The position numbers were made by a program, and so were the translations under genes. Below are positions 34,566-43,213 of a stretch of 64,000 nt of DNA, in pieces. The stretch spans positions 550,324 through 614,323 of the forward strand of contig NZ_CVQP01000001.1 of NCBI RefSeq assembly GCF_001040705.1. Direction: 5' to 3'. Within the stretch, counting starts at the first letter, position 1. Each line of letters opens with the position of its first letter. The notes beneath the pieces are model-generated. The model did no database searches, was not told where the DNA came from, and saw nothing but the letters and a program-made list of their open reading frames with translations. This DNA is from Rhodococcus sp. RD6.2. GTDB taxonomy: Bacteria; Actinomycetota; Actinomycetes; Mycobacteriales; Mycobacteriaceae.

Positions 34566-35691
34566 GCAGCTATCCGAGATCGAGACCACGTTCGTCGGCC
34601 TGGCCGCACCGGGGCAGCCCAGAGCGGGAGCGGGTGGCTGGCCCTGCCAGGGCGTCTACTACCGCCCCCGCGGAACTCGGCCGAAGGTTGCCGTGATCGC
34701 AACTCACTACAACGTCGACTTCTCCCAGCACTACATCGCCGACCACCTGGCGGCACGCGGATTCGGATTCCTGGGTTGGAACACCCGGTTCCGCAACGAT
34801 CCGCTGCACTTCCTCCTCGATCGGGCGCTCGTCGACATCGGTGTCGGAGTGCGGTGGCTACGCGAAGAGATGGGCGTCGAGTCGGTGATCATCCTCGGCA
34901 ACTCCGGGGGATGCTCGCTGATGGCGGCATACCAGTCACACGCGACCACGCCGAATGTCGTTGCCCTGCCGGGTATGCGACCCGCACCCGGAATCGACGA
35001 CCTGATTCCGGGTGATGCGTTCATTGCTCTCGCAGCGCACCAGGGGCGCCCCGACGTGCTGACCAGTCAGCTCGATCCCGCCGTGATCGACGAGAACGAC
35101 CCGACGCTCACCGATCCTGAACTCGACCTGTGGAATCCTGAACACGAGCGGCCGTTCACTGCCGAGTTCCTGACCCGTTACCGGGCTGCGCAGCGAGATC
35201 GCAACGCGCGGATCACCGACTGGGCCAAGTCGGAACTGCGACGCCTCGCGGCCGCCGGCCAGCGCGATCGTGTCTTCACCGTGCCGCGGACGTGGGCCGA
35301 CCCGCGTTTCGTCGACCCGACCATCGACGCCAACGATCGCAAGCCGAACTGGTGCTACCACGGGGAGCCCAAGCAGTCGAACGGCTCGACGTGGGGCCTG
35401 GTGACCTCGTGCACGCTGCGGACGTGGCTCTCGATGTGGAGTCAGGAGACCTCGCAGTGCAACGCCGGTCCCCATCTGGCGAACATCGCGGTGCCGAGTT
35501 TCGTCGTCAACGGCGCGGCGGACACCGGGGTGTTCCCCAGCGACGCCAAGGCACTCCTCGAAGGCCTCGCCTCGGCGGACAAGGCCGGCGTGGAGATGCC
35601 AGGCGACCACTACTTCGACCGACCGACCGACACCCGCCCGGAGGTCGCCGACGTCATCGCCGAATGGATCGGACAGCGGTTCCGGCCGTAG
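34561..35691 (+). CDS. Alpha/beta hydrolase, copy 1 of a paralogous pair, GTG start
   Basis: 376 aa. Nucleophile elbow IILGNSGGCSL with Ser115; VAVIATHYNVDFSQHYIADH oxyanion/cap start; late GDHYFDRPTD supplies a His. It is clearly paralogous to 48036-49184 (shared RAGAGG, FLGWNTR, LVDIGVGVRWL, TWADPR). Next to a peptide-type ABC transporter and phthalate-type dioxygenase it could cleave an ester before ring attack, like the monoalkyl-phthalate hydrolase reported beside pat/pad genes in Rhodococcus; this is inference. A GGAGG site 12 bp upstream instead suits a 4-codon ORF (34551-34565) whose stop overlaps this GTG. Confidence 0.82.
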   Translation: MTQLSEIETTFVGLAAPGQPRAGAGGWPCQGVYYRPRGTRPKVAVIATHYNVDFSQHYIADHLAARGFGFLGWNTRFRNDPLHFLLDRALVDIGVGVRWLREEMGVESVIILGNSGGCSLMAAYQSHATTPNVVALPGMRPAPGIDDLIPGDAFIALAAHQGRPDVLTSQLDPAVIDENDPTLTDPELDLWNPEHERPFTAEFLTRYRAAQRDRNARITDWAKSELRRLAAAGQRDRVFTVPRTWADPRFVDPTIDANDRKPNWCYHGEPKQSNGSTWGLVTSCTLRTWLSMWSQETSQCNAGPHLANIAVPSFVVNGAADTGVFPSDAKALLEGLASADKAGVEMPGDHYFDRPTDTRPEVADVIAEWIGQRFRP

Positions 35692-35787
35692 CACAACGAC
35701 CTCGTAGGACATCTGTAGCGCGTCTACCCACCGGACCCGGTCGCTCGGGTACCGGCTTCGAAGGCACTTCAGCGAGAGGAACAATCC

Positions 35788-37368
35788 ATGAGATTTCCAG
35801 GTGTGAAACTGTGCGGCGCCGCTGTGATGCTCGCCCTGGCGGTGACTGGATGTGGTGGTCAGCCTGCCGCGCAGAGCGGCGCAGGGGCGAGCCTGGATGC
35901 TGCCGACGCCGACCCGTCCGGGCACCTGCGGGTGGGCTACTTCCTGCCCCCTCGCCCCGTCGATCCCTACACGGTTCCCTCGACCGTCGCGGCGTACCCC
36001 TACCTGACCCCGCTCTACGATCGCCTCACCCAGATCGTGAACGGGGAGAACGGCGCGGTGCTGGGCCCGATGGTTGCCACCGGATGGGAGTTCGGTCCGG
36101 ACGGCCGGTCCGTGACGTTCAAGCTCCGCGACGATGTCACCTTCTCCGACGGCACGGCACTCGATTCGGCGGCAGTGAAGGCCTCGCTCGAGCGTGCAAT
36201 GCGCCTGCCGGGCTCGACAGTCTCCAGCTACTACTCGATGGTCGAGGGCATCGACGCCGTCGATCCGTCGACGGTGACGATTCGAACGAACCGCCCGGCG
36301 TCGGACCTGCCCTACGTCCTGTCGGGCGTCGAGGGGATGCTCATCAGCCCGAATGCCGTCGGCAACCCGGACCTCGACGTGCGGCCGGTCGGGTCCGGGC
36401 CCTACGTTCTGGATACCCTGCGCGTCGGCGATTCGGTCTCGTACGTGCGCCGGGAAGGGTACTGGGACAAGTCCGCCCAGCTTCCGGAGCGAATCACCAT
36501 CACGGGCTTCGCGGACGGCAACGCGCGCATGAACGCGCTGCGTTCCGGCCAGATCGACCTCGCATACGCAATGCCTGTGGACTACGCCCAGGCGTCGAAC
36601 CTCGGCCGCGGATTCGGGTTCTACTCGTACCCGCCGTCCACCGCGTACGTCGTGAACGTGAACACCAACTCTGCCGACATGGCTCGGCCGGAGGTGCGCC
36701 AGGCGTTGAACTTCGCGATCGATCGGGACGGCATCAACAAGTCGATCCTGCATGGTCAGTGCACACCCAATCCACAAGCCGCCACGCCAGGAACTGTCGG
36801 ATACCTCGATGAGCCGCCGGTTCGGTACGGCTTCGACCCTGAGCGTGCCCAACAGATCCTGGCTTCGGCAGGGGTAGCCGGCCTCGAACTCGAGATCATG
36901 GCTCCTGCAAGGGTTTCACCGGTGGTCGAGATCGCGACCGCGGTCCGCTCGCAGTTCGAGAACATCGGGATCAAGGTGAACTTCCAAGAAGTCGATCAGG
37001 CTGAGATGAACGCACGTTTCAGTCGAGGTGACGCCTACGACGCGGTCATCAACGGTCGAGTACCCCGTCCGAGTTCGCTGCAGTCGTTCCAGTACTGGTA
37101 CCGGACGCCGCAGCTGTTCCCCGGCCCCCGCCCCGCCGGCTTCGACGAGGCCCTGGACCGGGCGTTCGACCCGGCCCTCACCCCGGACCAGCAGAACCAA
37201 GCTCTCGAAGACACGGCGGCGATCGCAACCGAGCAGGCGATGAACGTCTTCATCTGTGCTACCCCGACCCAGTTCGCATACTCCGACAAGGTCATCGGGG
37301 CGACCGAGATGGCGATGTCCCGAATTCAGGGCGTCCCTGACCTGCGGTACGTCGGTGTGGCGAAATAG
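35788..37368 (+). CDS. ABC transporter substrate-binding lipoprotein, peptide/nickel family (SBP_bac_5)
   Basis: 526 aa. Signal peptide with lipobox LAVTGC. Family 5 features: RVGYFLPPRPVDPYTVPST start, LTPLYDRLTQI, VTFKLRDDVTFSDGTALDSA, and late YAMPVDYAQ... SAYVVNVNTN-type hinge segments. Outside, lipid-anchored; it would deliver a solute to the permeases encoded downstream. In pat/pad-type clusters this ABC type imports phthalate monoesters. A hairpin and a strong intrinsic terminator follow at 37400-37495, so the ATPases and permeases have a separate promoter. Confidence 0.92.
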   Translation: MRFPGVKLCGAAVMLALAVTGCGGQPAAQSGAGASLDAADADPSGHLRVGYFLPPRPVDPYTVPSTVAAYPYLTPLYDRLTQIVNGENGAVLGPMVATGWEFGPDGRSVTFKLRDDVTFSDGTALDSAAVKASLERAMRLPGSTVSSYYSMVEGIDAVDPSTVTIRTNRPASDLPYVLSGVEGMLISPNAVGNPDLDVRPVGSGPYVLDTLRVGDSVSYVRREGYWDKSAQLPERITITGFADGNARMNALRSGQIDLAYAMPVDYAQASNLGRGFGFYSYPPSTAYVVNVNTNSADMARPEVRQALNFAIDRDGINKSILHGQCTPNPQAATPGTVGYLDEPPVRYGFDPERAQQILASAGVAGLELEIMAPARVSPVVEIATAVRSQFENIGIKVNFQEVDQAEMNARFSRGDAYDAVINGRVPRPSSLQSFQYWYRTPQLFPGPRPAGFDEALDRAFDPALTPDQQNQALEDTAAIATEQAMNVFICATPTQFAYSDKVIGATEMAMSRIQGVPDLRYVGVAK

Positions 37369-37399
37369 TCTGCACCCGAGGACGAACGCTACCGAACCC

Positions 37400-37431
37400 G
37401 TCGGCGGTGAGGATACGGCCTCACCGCCGAC
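37400..37431 (+). terminator. Perfect 12-bp hairpin after the substrate-binding gene
   Basis: Arms GTCGGCGGTGAG (37400-37411) and CTCACCGCCGAC (37420-37431), 8-nt loop, no T-run. It lies 32 bp after the stop and upstream of a second, stronger terminator. Confidence 0.6.
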
Positions 37432-37456
37432 GATGAGTCGTGTGATGGACCAATAC

Positions 37457-37495
37457 AACGCTGCGCTGGATATCTCATTCCAGCGCAGCGTTTTT
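37457..37495 (+). terminator. Intrinsic (rho-independent) terminator
   Basis: Perfect 14-bp stem AACGCTGCGCTGGA/TCCAGCGCAGCGTT (37457-37470, 37479-37492), 8-nt loop, followed by a T-run to 37495. Unusually canonical for a high-GC actinobacterium. Confidence 0.9.
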
Positions 37496-37789
37496 CGCTG
37501 TTCCGGCCAGGTCAGGACCGATATCGCCGACTTCGTCGGGTGATCCGAGGGTCCGCGCTGGTGTCGACTTCCTCTGACCTGAGAAGTCCCAATCATGTTC
37601 GTGGGCAGTGATTGTGGTGCGAGGCATGGGTCGATGCAGGTGCGTCGCGTCTGGAGTTTCTGTTCTGCGGAGCTATTGCATGCTGTGCAGAAGATCACTA
37701 GCTTTGATCAGAGATGTGAACTGCCTCATATTTTCTCGGCGCTGCGGGGCGTTCTTTGCCGCGGGCCCACGGAGTTCGGGAGTTGTTAC

Positions 37790-38833
37790 ATGAGTATCGA
37801 TGTCGTTGACCGATCGACGTCGGCGCGCTCTGATGCGGGACCGGTGCTGCAAATCGAGGGTCTGTCGGTGGACTTCGTCACCGACCACGGGTGGACCAGG
37901 GTGGTCGACGGGATAGACCTGTCGATACCGGCAGGGTCGGTGGTCGGTGTCGTCGGGGAATCCGGTTCCGGCAAGACGGTGACATCGCTGGCGGTGATGG
38001 GGTTGCTGCCCGGCGCGACGTCGAGGGTGTCGGGATCGATTCGGGTTGCGGGCCGTGAACTCGTCGGTATGAGCAATCGTGAGCTGGCGGAGGTGCGGGG
38101 CGCCGAGGTGTCGATGATCTTCCAGGAGCCGCGTCGCAGTCTGGATCCCGCCTTCACGGTCGGTTCCCAGATCGCCGAGGTCGTGCGAAGACATGAAGGC
38201 GTGGATCGGAAGGCCGCCTGGAAGCGCGCGGTCGAGATGCTCGATGCGGTGGGGATCGCCGATGCGACACGTCGCGCCCATGCCTACCCGCACGAGTTCT
38301 CCGGCGGCATGTGCCAGCGGGTGATGCTCGCGATCGCAATGGTGTGCCGGCCGAAACTGCTGATTGCAGACGAACCGACCACCGCACTGGATGTGACCGT
38401 GCAGGCGCAGATGCTCGATCTGATGCGTGATGTGCAGCAGCAGGTCGACGTGTCGATCCTGTTCATCACACACGACCTCGGTGTCGTTGCTCAGATGTGC
38501 GATGTCGTCAACGTCATGTATGCGGGCCAGGTCATCGAATCCGCACCGGTCGAGAGTCTCTTTCTCTCCCCGCAGCATCCCTACACGCAGGGTTTGCTCG
38601 ATGCGATTCCGGATCACCGGGATCGGTTGACCCCGCTGAAGTCGATCCCGGGCGCGGTGCCCGCGCCGTGGGACTGGCCGCAGTCGTGCCGGTTCGCGCC
38701 GCGATGCCCCCATGCAGGACCGGAATGCGAGGCCGCTTCGATCCCGCTCTCGAGCATCGCGCCGGCCGACTCCCTGCATGCAGTGCGGTGTGTGCGTGCG
38801 AATGATCTGTTCTTGGAAGGAATTACAGGATGA
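37790..38833 (+). CDS. ABC transporter ATP-binding protein, DppD/OppD type
   Basis: 347 aa from ATG at 37790 (MSIDVVDRSTSARSDAG); the frame back to 37595 is not supported. Walker A GVVGESGSGKTVTSLA, Q-loop MIFQEPRRSLDP, signature SGGMCQRVMLAIAM, Walker B LLIADEPTTALD, H-loop FITHDLGVVA. C-terminal oligopeptide-ABC extension with cysteines RFAPRCPHAGPECE, which in this family carries a Cys-rich metal-binding or structural region. Overlaps the next ATPase by ATGA. Confidence 0.95.
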   Translation: MSIDVVDRSTSARSDAGPVLQIEGLSVDFVTDHGWTRVVDGIDLSIPAGSVVGVVGESGSGKTVTSLAVMGLLPGATSRVSGSIRVAGRELVGMSNRELAEVRGAEVSMIFQEPRRSLDPAFTVGSQIAEVVRRHEGVDRKAAWKRAVEMLDAVGIADATRRAHAYPHEFSGGMCQRVMLAIAMVCRPKLLIADEPTTALDVTVQAQMLDLMRDVQQQVDVSILFITHDLGVVAQMCDVVNVMYAGQVIESAPVESLFLSPQHPYTQGLLDAIPDHRDRLTPLKSIPGAVPAPWDWPQSCRFAPRCPHAGPECEAASIPLSSIAPADSLHAVRCVRANDLFLEGITG

Positions 38834-39696
38834 GCCCGCTACTGGAAGTGTCGGATCTGGTGAAGACCTATCCGGTGAAGCGGAACATGCTCGGCCGGGT
38901 GCGCGAACGTGCCGTGGTGACCGATCATGTCTCGTTCACCGTCGAGCGGGGTGAGACTCTCGGCATCGTCGGCGAATCCGGCGCCGGCAAATCCACTGTC
39001 GGCCGCCTCGTGCTGCGATTGATCGAACCCGATTCCGGCTCGGTGATGTTCGAAGGACGCGACGTCCTCGGCCTGTCCCGGAAGGAGTTGCTCGCGTTTC
39101 GGCAACGGGCACAGATGATCTTCCAGGATCCGTTCTCGTCTCTCGACCCGCACATGACCATCCGTGATGCGGTCGGGGAACCGCTCTCGATCCACCGTGG
39201 CCTGAAAAGAGCGGAGCGGGACGCCGAGGTGACCGCGCTGCTGGAGCGGGTCGGGCTCCGATCCGACCAGCTCGACAAGTATCCGCGCGAGTTCTCCGGC
39301 GGGCAGCTGCAGCGCATCGCGATCGCGCGTGCGTTGACCACGGAGCCGGACTTCATCGTGTGTGACGAGCCGGTGGCCGCGTTGGACGTGTCGATTCAGG
39401 CGCAGGTGCTCAATCTGCTGATCGACCTGCAACGAGAGCGAGGACTGGCGTACGTGTTCGTCTCGCACGACCTGTCGCTGGTGAGGTTCCTGGCGCACCG
39501 GGTGGCAGTGATGCAGAACGGGGTCATCGTGGAGTCCGGTCCCACCGAACAGGTGTTCACCGACCCGCAGCATCCCTACACCAAGAAGCTGCTCGACGCG
39601 ATCCCGGATCCGCGGGCCCACTTCCTCGCTCGACGCGCCGAGTCCGGTTTCGGCCGAGCGGTGCCGATGACCGCCGGTTCCGTGAAGGAGTCCTGA
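38830..39696 (+). CDS. ABC transporter ATP-binding protein, DppF/OppF type
   Basis: 288 aa, overlapping the DppD-like gene by ATGA. Walker [17 protein letters not shown]-loop [15 protein letters not shown], signature [14 protein letters not shown], Walker [14 protein letters not shown]-loop [11 protein letters not shown]. Shorter C-terminus than DppD-like, as usual for the second ATPase. With its partner it powers the two permeases that follow. Confidence 0.95.
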   Translation: MSPLLEVSDLVKTYPVKRNMLGRVRERAVVTDHVSFTVERGETLGIVGESGAGKSTVGRLVLRLIEPDSGSVMFEGRDVLGLSRKELLAFRQRAQMIFQDPFSSLDPHMTIRDAVGEPLSIHRGLKRAERDAEVTALLERVGLRSDQLDKYPREFSGGQLQRIAIARALTTEPDFIVCDEPVAALDVSIQAQVLNLLIDLQRERGLAYVFVSHDLSLVRFLAHRVAVMQNGVIVESGPTEQVFTDPQHPYTKKLLDAIPDPRAHFLARRAESGFGRAVPMTAGSVKES

Positions 39697-40637
39697 TGGT
39701 GAACCTGATCGCGAAGCGGATCGTCTCGGCGATCCCGATGTTGTTGTTCGTGAGCTTCTTCGTCTACGCACTGGTCGATCTCGTTCCTGGCGATGCAGCG
39801 ACACAGTTGGCCGGTGACAATGCCGGCCCCGAGCAGATCGAACAGACCCGGCAGGCGCTCGGGCTGGACCAGCCCTTGATCGTTCGGTACATCGAATGGC
39901 TCGGCGGAGTGTTGACCGGAGATCCGGGGAGCTCGCTCTACAGTTCCCAGACGGTCGTGCAGGTGATCGGGGAGCGACTTCCGGTGACGCTCTCGCTCAC
40001 CGTCGTGACGATGGCGATCGTGGTGGCAGTCGGACTGCCGGCGGGGATCATCGCTGCGGTGCGTCCGAGCTCGTGGTTGGACCGGGGGCTGACCGTGCTC
40101 TCGAGCGTGGCGATGGCAGTGCCGCCGTTCATCGTGGCGTTGGCGTTGGTGATCCCCCTGGCGATCCTCAGCCCGATCTTCCCGGCCACCGGATACGCGC
40201 CGCTCGCCGACGGAGTCGGTGCGTGGCTGCAGCATCTGATCCTTCCGTCGATCGCGATCGCCGCCATCTCTGCCGCCGAACTGGCACGACAGACGCGTGC
40301 CTCCCTCGTGGACGTGCTGGGACGAGACTTCATCCGCACCGCTCGCGCGAAAGGCTTGCTGCAGAGGGTGATCGTCGGCAAGCACGGCCTCAAGAACGCC
40401 GGTGTTCCGATCGTCACCGTGCTGGGACTGCAGGTCTCCCGTGTTCTCGCCGGTGCCGTGACTGTCGAGTTCGTCTTCGCGCTTCCAGGGCTGGGAACCC
40501 TCGCCGTCGACTCTGTGTTCTCGCGCGACGTTCCGGTGATCCTCGGCATCGTCATGGTCTGTGCGGTGTTCATCGTGATGATCAACGTGATCGTCGATGC
40601 CTCGTACGGCTACTTCAACCCACGCGTCCGAGCCTGA
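39696..40637 (+). CDS. ABC transporter permease, DppB type
   Basis: 313 aa, start overlaps the DppF-like stop (TGATG). Six membrane spans; N-terminal signature IVSAIPMLLFVSFFVYALVD and DLVPGDAATQLAGDNAG, and the EAA loop RTARAKGLLQRVIVGKHGLK. Pairs with the DppC-like permease encoded 11 bp downstream. Confidence 0.93.
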   Translation: MVNLIAKRIVSAIPMLLFVSFFVYALVDLVPGDAATQLAGDNAGPEQIEQTRQALGLDQPLIVRYIEWLGGVLTGDPGSSLYSSQTVVQVIGERLPVTLSLTVVTMAIVVAVGLPAGIIAAVRPSSWLDRGLTVLSSVAMAVPPFIVALALVIPLAILSPIFPATGYAPLADGVGAWLQHLILPSIAIAAISAAELARQTRASLVDVLGRDFIRTARAKGLLQRVIVGKHGLKNAGVPIVTVLGLQVSRVLAGAVTVEFVFALPGLGTLAVDSVFSRDVPVILGIVMVCAVFIVMINVIVDASYGYFNPRVRA

Positions 40638-40648
40638 AAGGCACAACC

Positions 40649-41572
40649 ATGATCAGCACGACCGTTGCCGCGGCGCCGCCCAGGTCGAATCCCCTCGTCC
40701 ACTTCTGGACCACCAGCAGGCCGCTCCGCCTGCTCCGCAGCAATCGTAGTGCGATGGCTGCCTTGGCATTTCTCGTTCTCGTCGCGCTGCTCGCCGCGTT
40801 CGGCGGCATGTTGGCGCCGCACGACCCGAACGCTCAGGATCTGTCGAACAGTTTCGCCCCCGCAGGCGGAGAGAATCTGCTCGGCACCGACCTGTACGGC
40901 CGCGACAATCTCAGCAGACTGTTGGACGCAGCATCGGTGACCTTCGCTTCGATCGTCCAGGCCGTGAGTGTTGCCGCAGTCTTGGGTATCCCGTTCGGTT
41001 TGCTCGCCGGTTTGCTCGGTGGCGTGGTCGGGTCCGTCCTGTCGCGGATCTCCGACGCGTTGCAGTCGCTGCCGACCCTGATCCTGGCCGTCGCCATCGT
41101 CGGTGTGCTCGGCCCGGGGCTGACCAACGCGATGCTCGCGATCGGTATCGTCCTCGCGCCGTCCCTGTTTCGGCTTGCTCGTGGGGCGGCAGAGTCCGTC
41201 TCCACCGAAACCTATATCGAGGCCTGCCGATCACTCGGCTGTTCGCGGTGGCGGTTGCTGTGGCGGCACGTCCTCCCGAACGCCGCATCCCCGCTTCTCG
41301 TGCAGCTCACGTTCTCCGCGGGCGTTGCGATCGTCGCCGAAGCGTCGTTGAGCTTTCTCGGTCTCGGCGTCCAATCACCGCAGACATCCTGGGGGAGTAT
41401 GTTGCGCGACGCGTTCGACAACGTCTACACCGATCCGACCGCGTTGATCGCCCCGGCAGTCATGATCGTCGCGGCCGTTCTTGCCTTCTCCACGTTCGGC
41501 GACGGTCTGCGTGACGCCCTGGAGGGCACCGGCACGACCCGAAAGATCCGGCTGTTGCGGCGAAACACGTGA
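40649..41572 (+). CDS. ABC transporter permease, DppC type
   Basis: 307 aa from ATG at 40649 with GAAAGG upstream; the longer frame is a shadow. LGTDLYGRDNLSRLL is the DppC signature; EAA loop EACRSLGCSRWRLLWRHVLP; several membrane spans. Last gene of the transporter operon. After it comes a 7-bp tandem repeat and the dioxygenase promoter, so the dioxygenase operon is probably transcribed separately. Confidence 0.93.
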   Translation: MISTTVAAAPPRSNPLVHFWTTSRPLRLLRSNRSAMAALAFLVLVALLAAFGGMLAPHDPNAQDLSNSFAPAGGENLLGTDLYGRDNLSRLLDAASVTFASIVQAVSVAAVLGIPFGLLAGLLGGVVGSVLSRISDALQSLPTLILAVAIVGVLGPGLTNAMLAIGIVLAPSLFRLARGAAESVSTETYIEACRSLGCSRWRLLWRHVLPNAASPLLVQLTFSAGVAIVAEASLSFLGLGVQSPQTSWGSMLRDAFDNVYTDPTALIAPAVMIVAAVLAFSTFGDGLRDALEGTGTTRKIRLLRRNT

Positions 41573-41615
41573 CGAGATGCCGAACCCTCTGCTTCCCGGT
41601 GCCGAAATCGTGAAC

Positions 41616-41685
41616 ATCTCGGATCTCGGATCTCGGATCTCGGATCTCGGATCTCGGATCTCGGATCTCGGATCTCGGATCCCGG
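41616..41685. repeat. Heptanucleotide tandem repeat, nine perfect ATCTCGG units plus one variant
   Basis: Nine exact copies of ATCTCGG in a row (41616-41678) and one changed copy ATCCCGG (41679-41685). It lies between the DppC-like stop and the dioxygenase promoter, 22 bp upstream of the -35 element. Slippage in this tract would change spacing upstream of the promoter without altering a coding frame. Confidence 0.97.
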
Positions 41686-41706
41686 GTCTCGTCTCCGGGT
41701 AATGGG

Positions 41707-41735
41707 TTGACTCGACTGACCCCGCGAGGCAGAAT
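41707..41735 (+). promoter_or_regulatory. Predicted sigma-A promoter of the dioxygenase operon
   Basis: TTGACT (41707-41712), 17 bp, CAGAAT (41730-41735). The start of transcription would be near 41743, inside the inverted-repeat operator, 40 bp before the alpha-subunit ATG. Confidence 0.55.
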
Positions 41736-41757
41736 CTGTTTCTGCAATACAGAAACA
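41730..41757. promoter_or_regulatory. Palindromic operator in the dioxygenase promoter
   Basis: CAGAA-N5-TTCTG-N5-CAGAA (41730-41754), the second half forming a perfect 8-bp-arm inverted repeat TGTTTCTG-CAATA-CAGAAACA (41737-41757). It overlaps the -10 and start point, which fits repression. Related sites lie at 29405, 47129 and 54024. The IclR-type regulator at 50767 is the likeliest binder. Confidence 0.65.
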
Positions 41758-41783
41758 TCCAGTCCTCTTCGAAGTGAGGTCCC

Positions 41784-43211
41784 ATGCGTGACGCGGCCGA
41801 CGTCCTAGCCAACGTCCGGCGGGGCATGCTCCCCGCACACATCTACAACGACGCCGAGGTCTTCGCGGCCGAGAAGGAGCGTTTGTTCAGCCGGGCGTGG
41901 ATGTTCGTTGCTCACGAGTCGGAGCTGCCGGAGATCGGTGACTACGTCGTGCGCCGGGTCATGGACAACTCGTTCATCGTCAGCCGTGACCAGTCCGGTG
42001 AGGTCCACGCGATGTTCAACATGTGCCTCCACCGCGGGATGCAGGTCTGCCGCGCGGAGCAGGGCAATGCCTCACACTTCCGCTGCCCGTACCACGGCTG
42101 GTCGTACAAGAACGACGGCCGCATCGTCGGCATGCCGTTCCACAAGGAGGCCTACGGTGGCGAGGAAGGGTTCGCGCGCAAGGGTCAGCGACTGCTCCCC
42201 GCCCCGAGCCTGGGCATCTACAACGGCCTGATCTTCGTGTCGATGGACCCGGATGCCGAGCCGCTCGAGGACTTCCTCGGCGACTTCAAGTTCTATCTGG
42301 ACTACTACACCAAGCAGAGCGCCAGCGGAGTCGAGGTCCGCGGACCACAGCGCTGGCGGGTCAAGGCGAACTGGAAGATCGGCGCGGAGAACTTCGCCGG
42401 CGACATGTACCACACGCCGCAGACCCATACTTCCGTCGTGGAGATCGGCCTGTTCCGCGAGCCGAAGGCGGAGAAGCGCAAGGACGGCAACACCTATTGG
42501 GCGGGCAAGGGGGGTGGCACCACGTACAAGCTGCCTCCCGGCACGTTCGAAGAGAAGATGAACTACGTCGGCTACCCCGACGAGATGGTCGATCGGATGA
42601 AGGAGCAGTGGTCCCAGGAGCAGATCGACGTCATCGGACGCGACGGCTTCATGATCTCGGCGGCCTCCGTCTTCCCGAACATCAGCTTGGTTCACAACTG
42701 GCCGAAGGTCGCCGAGGGCGACGATGTCCTGCCGTTCATCTCGATCCGTCAGTGGCAGCCGATCAGCGCCGACGAGACCGAAGTCCTGTCCTGGTTCGTG
42801 GTCGACAAGGAGGCGCCGGAGGAGTTCAAGAAGCTGTCCTACAAGGCCTACCTGATGTGCTTCGGCAGCAGCGGAATGTTCGAGCAGGACGACGTCGAGA
42901 ACTGGGTCTCGCTGACCAACACGGCAGGCGGTTCGATGGCTCGCCGACTGCTGCTCAACGGCCGTATGGGGATGCTGCACGACGACAGCCCCGTCGTCGC
43001 GCCCCTGACCGAGGACGAGTTCTGCGGTCCAGGCGTCGCGCACGTCGGCTACGGCGAGTACAACCAGCGGCACCTGCTCAACGAATGGGCCGACTACCTG
43101 GAGATGCCGGCGCCCGCACCGTCGTCCATCGAAGTTGGTGCACCGCAAGTTGATTCGGAGTGCAGCAGCGAAGCGGCAGCGCAGTGCAGCAGCGAGAAGG
43201 CGGAGGCCTAG
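41784..43211 (+). CDS. Rieske aromatic ring-hydroxylating dioxygenase, large (alpha) subunit, phthalate 3,4-dioxygenase-like
   Basis: 475 aa. Rieske [2Fe-2S] ligands Cys81-x-His83 and Cys101-x2-His104 (MCLHRGMQVC; FRCPYHGWSY). Mononuclear iron site ENFAGDMYHTPQTH with His210, His215 and bridging Asp207. Family role: adds O2 to an aromatic ring to give a cis-dihydrodiol. The gene order (alpha, beta, dehydrogenase, ferredoxin, reductase, aldolase-like decarboxylase) matches phthalate 3,4-dioxygenase operons (phtA1A2BA3A4C / pad), so phthalate or a similar ring carboxylate is likely; cumate-type pathways are an alternative. The C-terminus has an odd duplicated tail CSSEAAAQ-CSSEKAEA. Confidence 0.88.
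   Translation: MRDAADVLANVRRGMLPAHIYNDAEVFAAEKERLFSRAWMFVAHESELPEIGDYVVRRVMDNSFIVSRDQSGEVHAMFNMCLHRGMQVCRAEQGNASHFRCPYHGWSYKNDGRIVGMPFHKEAYGGEEGFARKGQRLLPAPSLGIYNGLIFVSMDPDAEPLEDFLGDFKFYLDYYTKQSASGVEVRGPQRWRVKANWKIGAENFAGDMYHTPQTHTSVVEIGLFREPKAEKRKDGNTYWAGKGGGTTYKLPPGTFEEKMNYVGYPDEMVDRMKEQWSQEQIDVIGRDGFMISAASVFPNISLVHNWPKVAEGDDVLPFISIRQWQPISADETEVLSWFVVDKEAPEEFKKLSYKAYLMCFGSSGMFEQDDVENWVSLTNTAGGSMARRLLLNGRMGMLHDDSPVVAPLTEDEFCGPGVAHVGYGEYNQRHLLNEWADYLEMPAPAPSSIEVGAPQVDSECSSEAAAQCSSEKAEA
43160..43195 (+). repeat. 24-bp in-frame duplication at the 3' end of the alpha-subunit gene
   Basis: GTGCAGCAGCGA occurs at 43160-43171 and 43184-43195, period 24 bp (eight codons), giving two CSSE-starting octapeptides at the protein's end. 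Confidence 0.75.
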
Positions 43212-43213
43212 TC

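Larger units (their letters stand above)
37369..37789 (+). promoter_or_regulatory. 421-bp intergenic region: tandem terminators and promoter of the ABC ATPase/permease genes
   Basis: No gene. First a 12-bp perfect hairpin, then an intrinsic terminator. TTGATC (37704-37709), 17 bp, CATATT (37727-37732) is a fair sigma-A promoter 58 bp before the ATPase ATG. TTTCTG-TTCTG-CGGAG (37657-37672) and CAGAA (37688-37692) echo the island's operator half-sites without correct spacing. Confidence 0.5.

Noticed and set aside
37657-37692. Operator of the CAGAA/TTCTG family upstream of the ABC ATPase
   Set aside because: Half-sites are present but the 5-bp spacing is wrong (20 bp between TTCTG and CAGAA); too weak to call.
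41616-41685. CRISPR-like array
   Set aside because: Units are 7 bp with no spacers; it is a simple tandem repeat.
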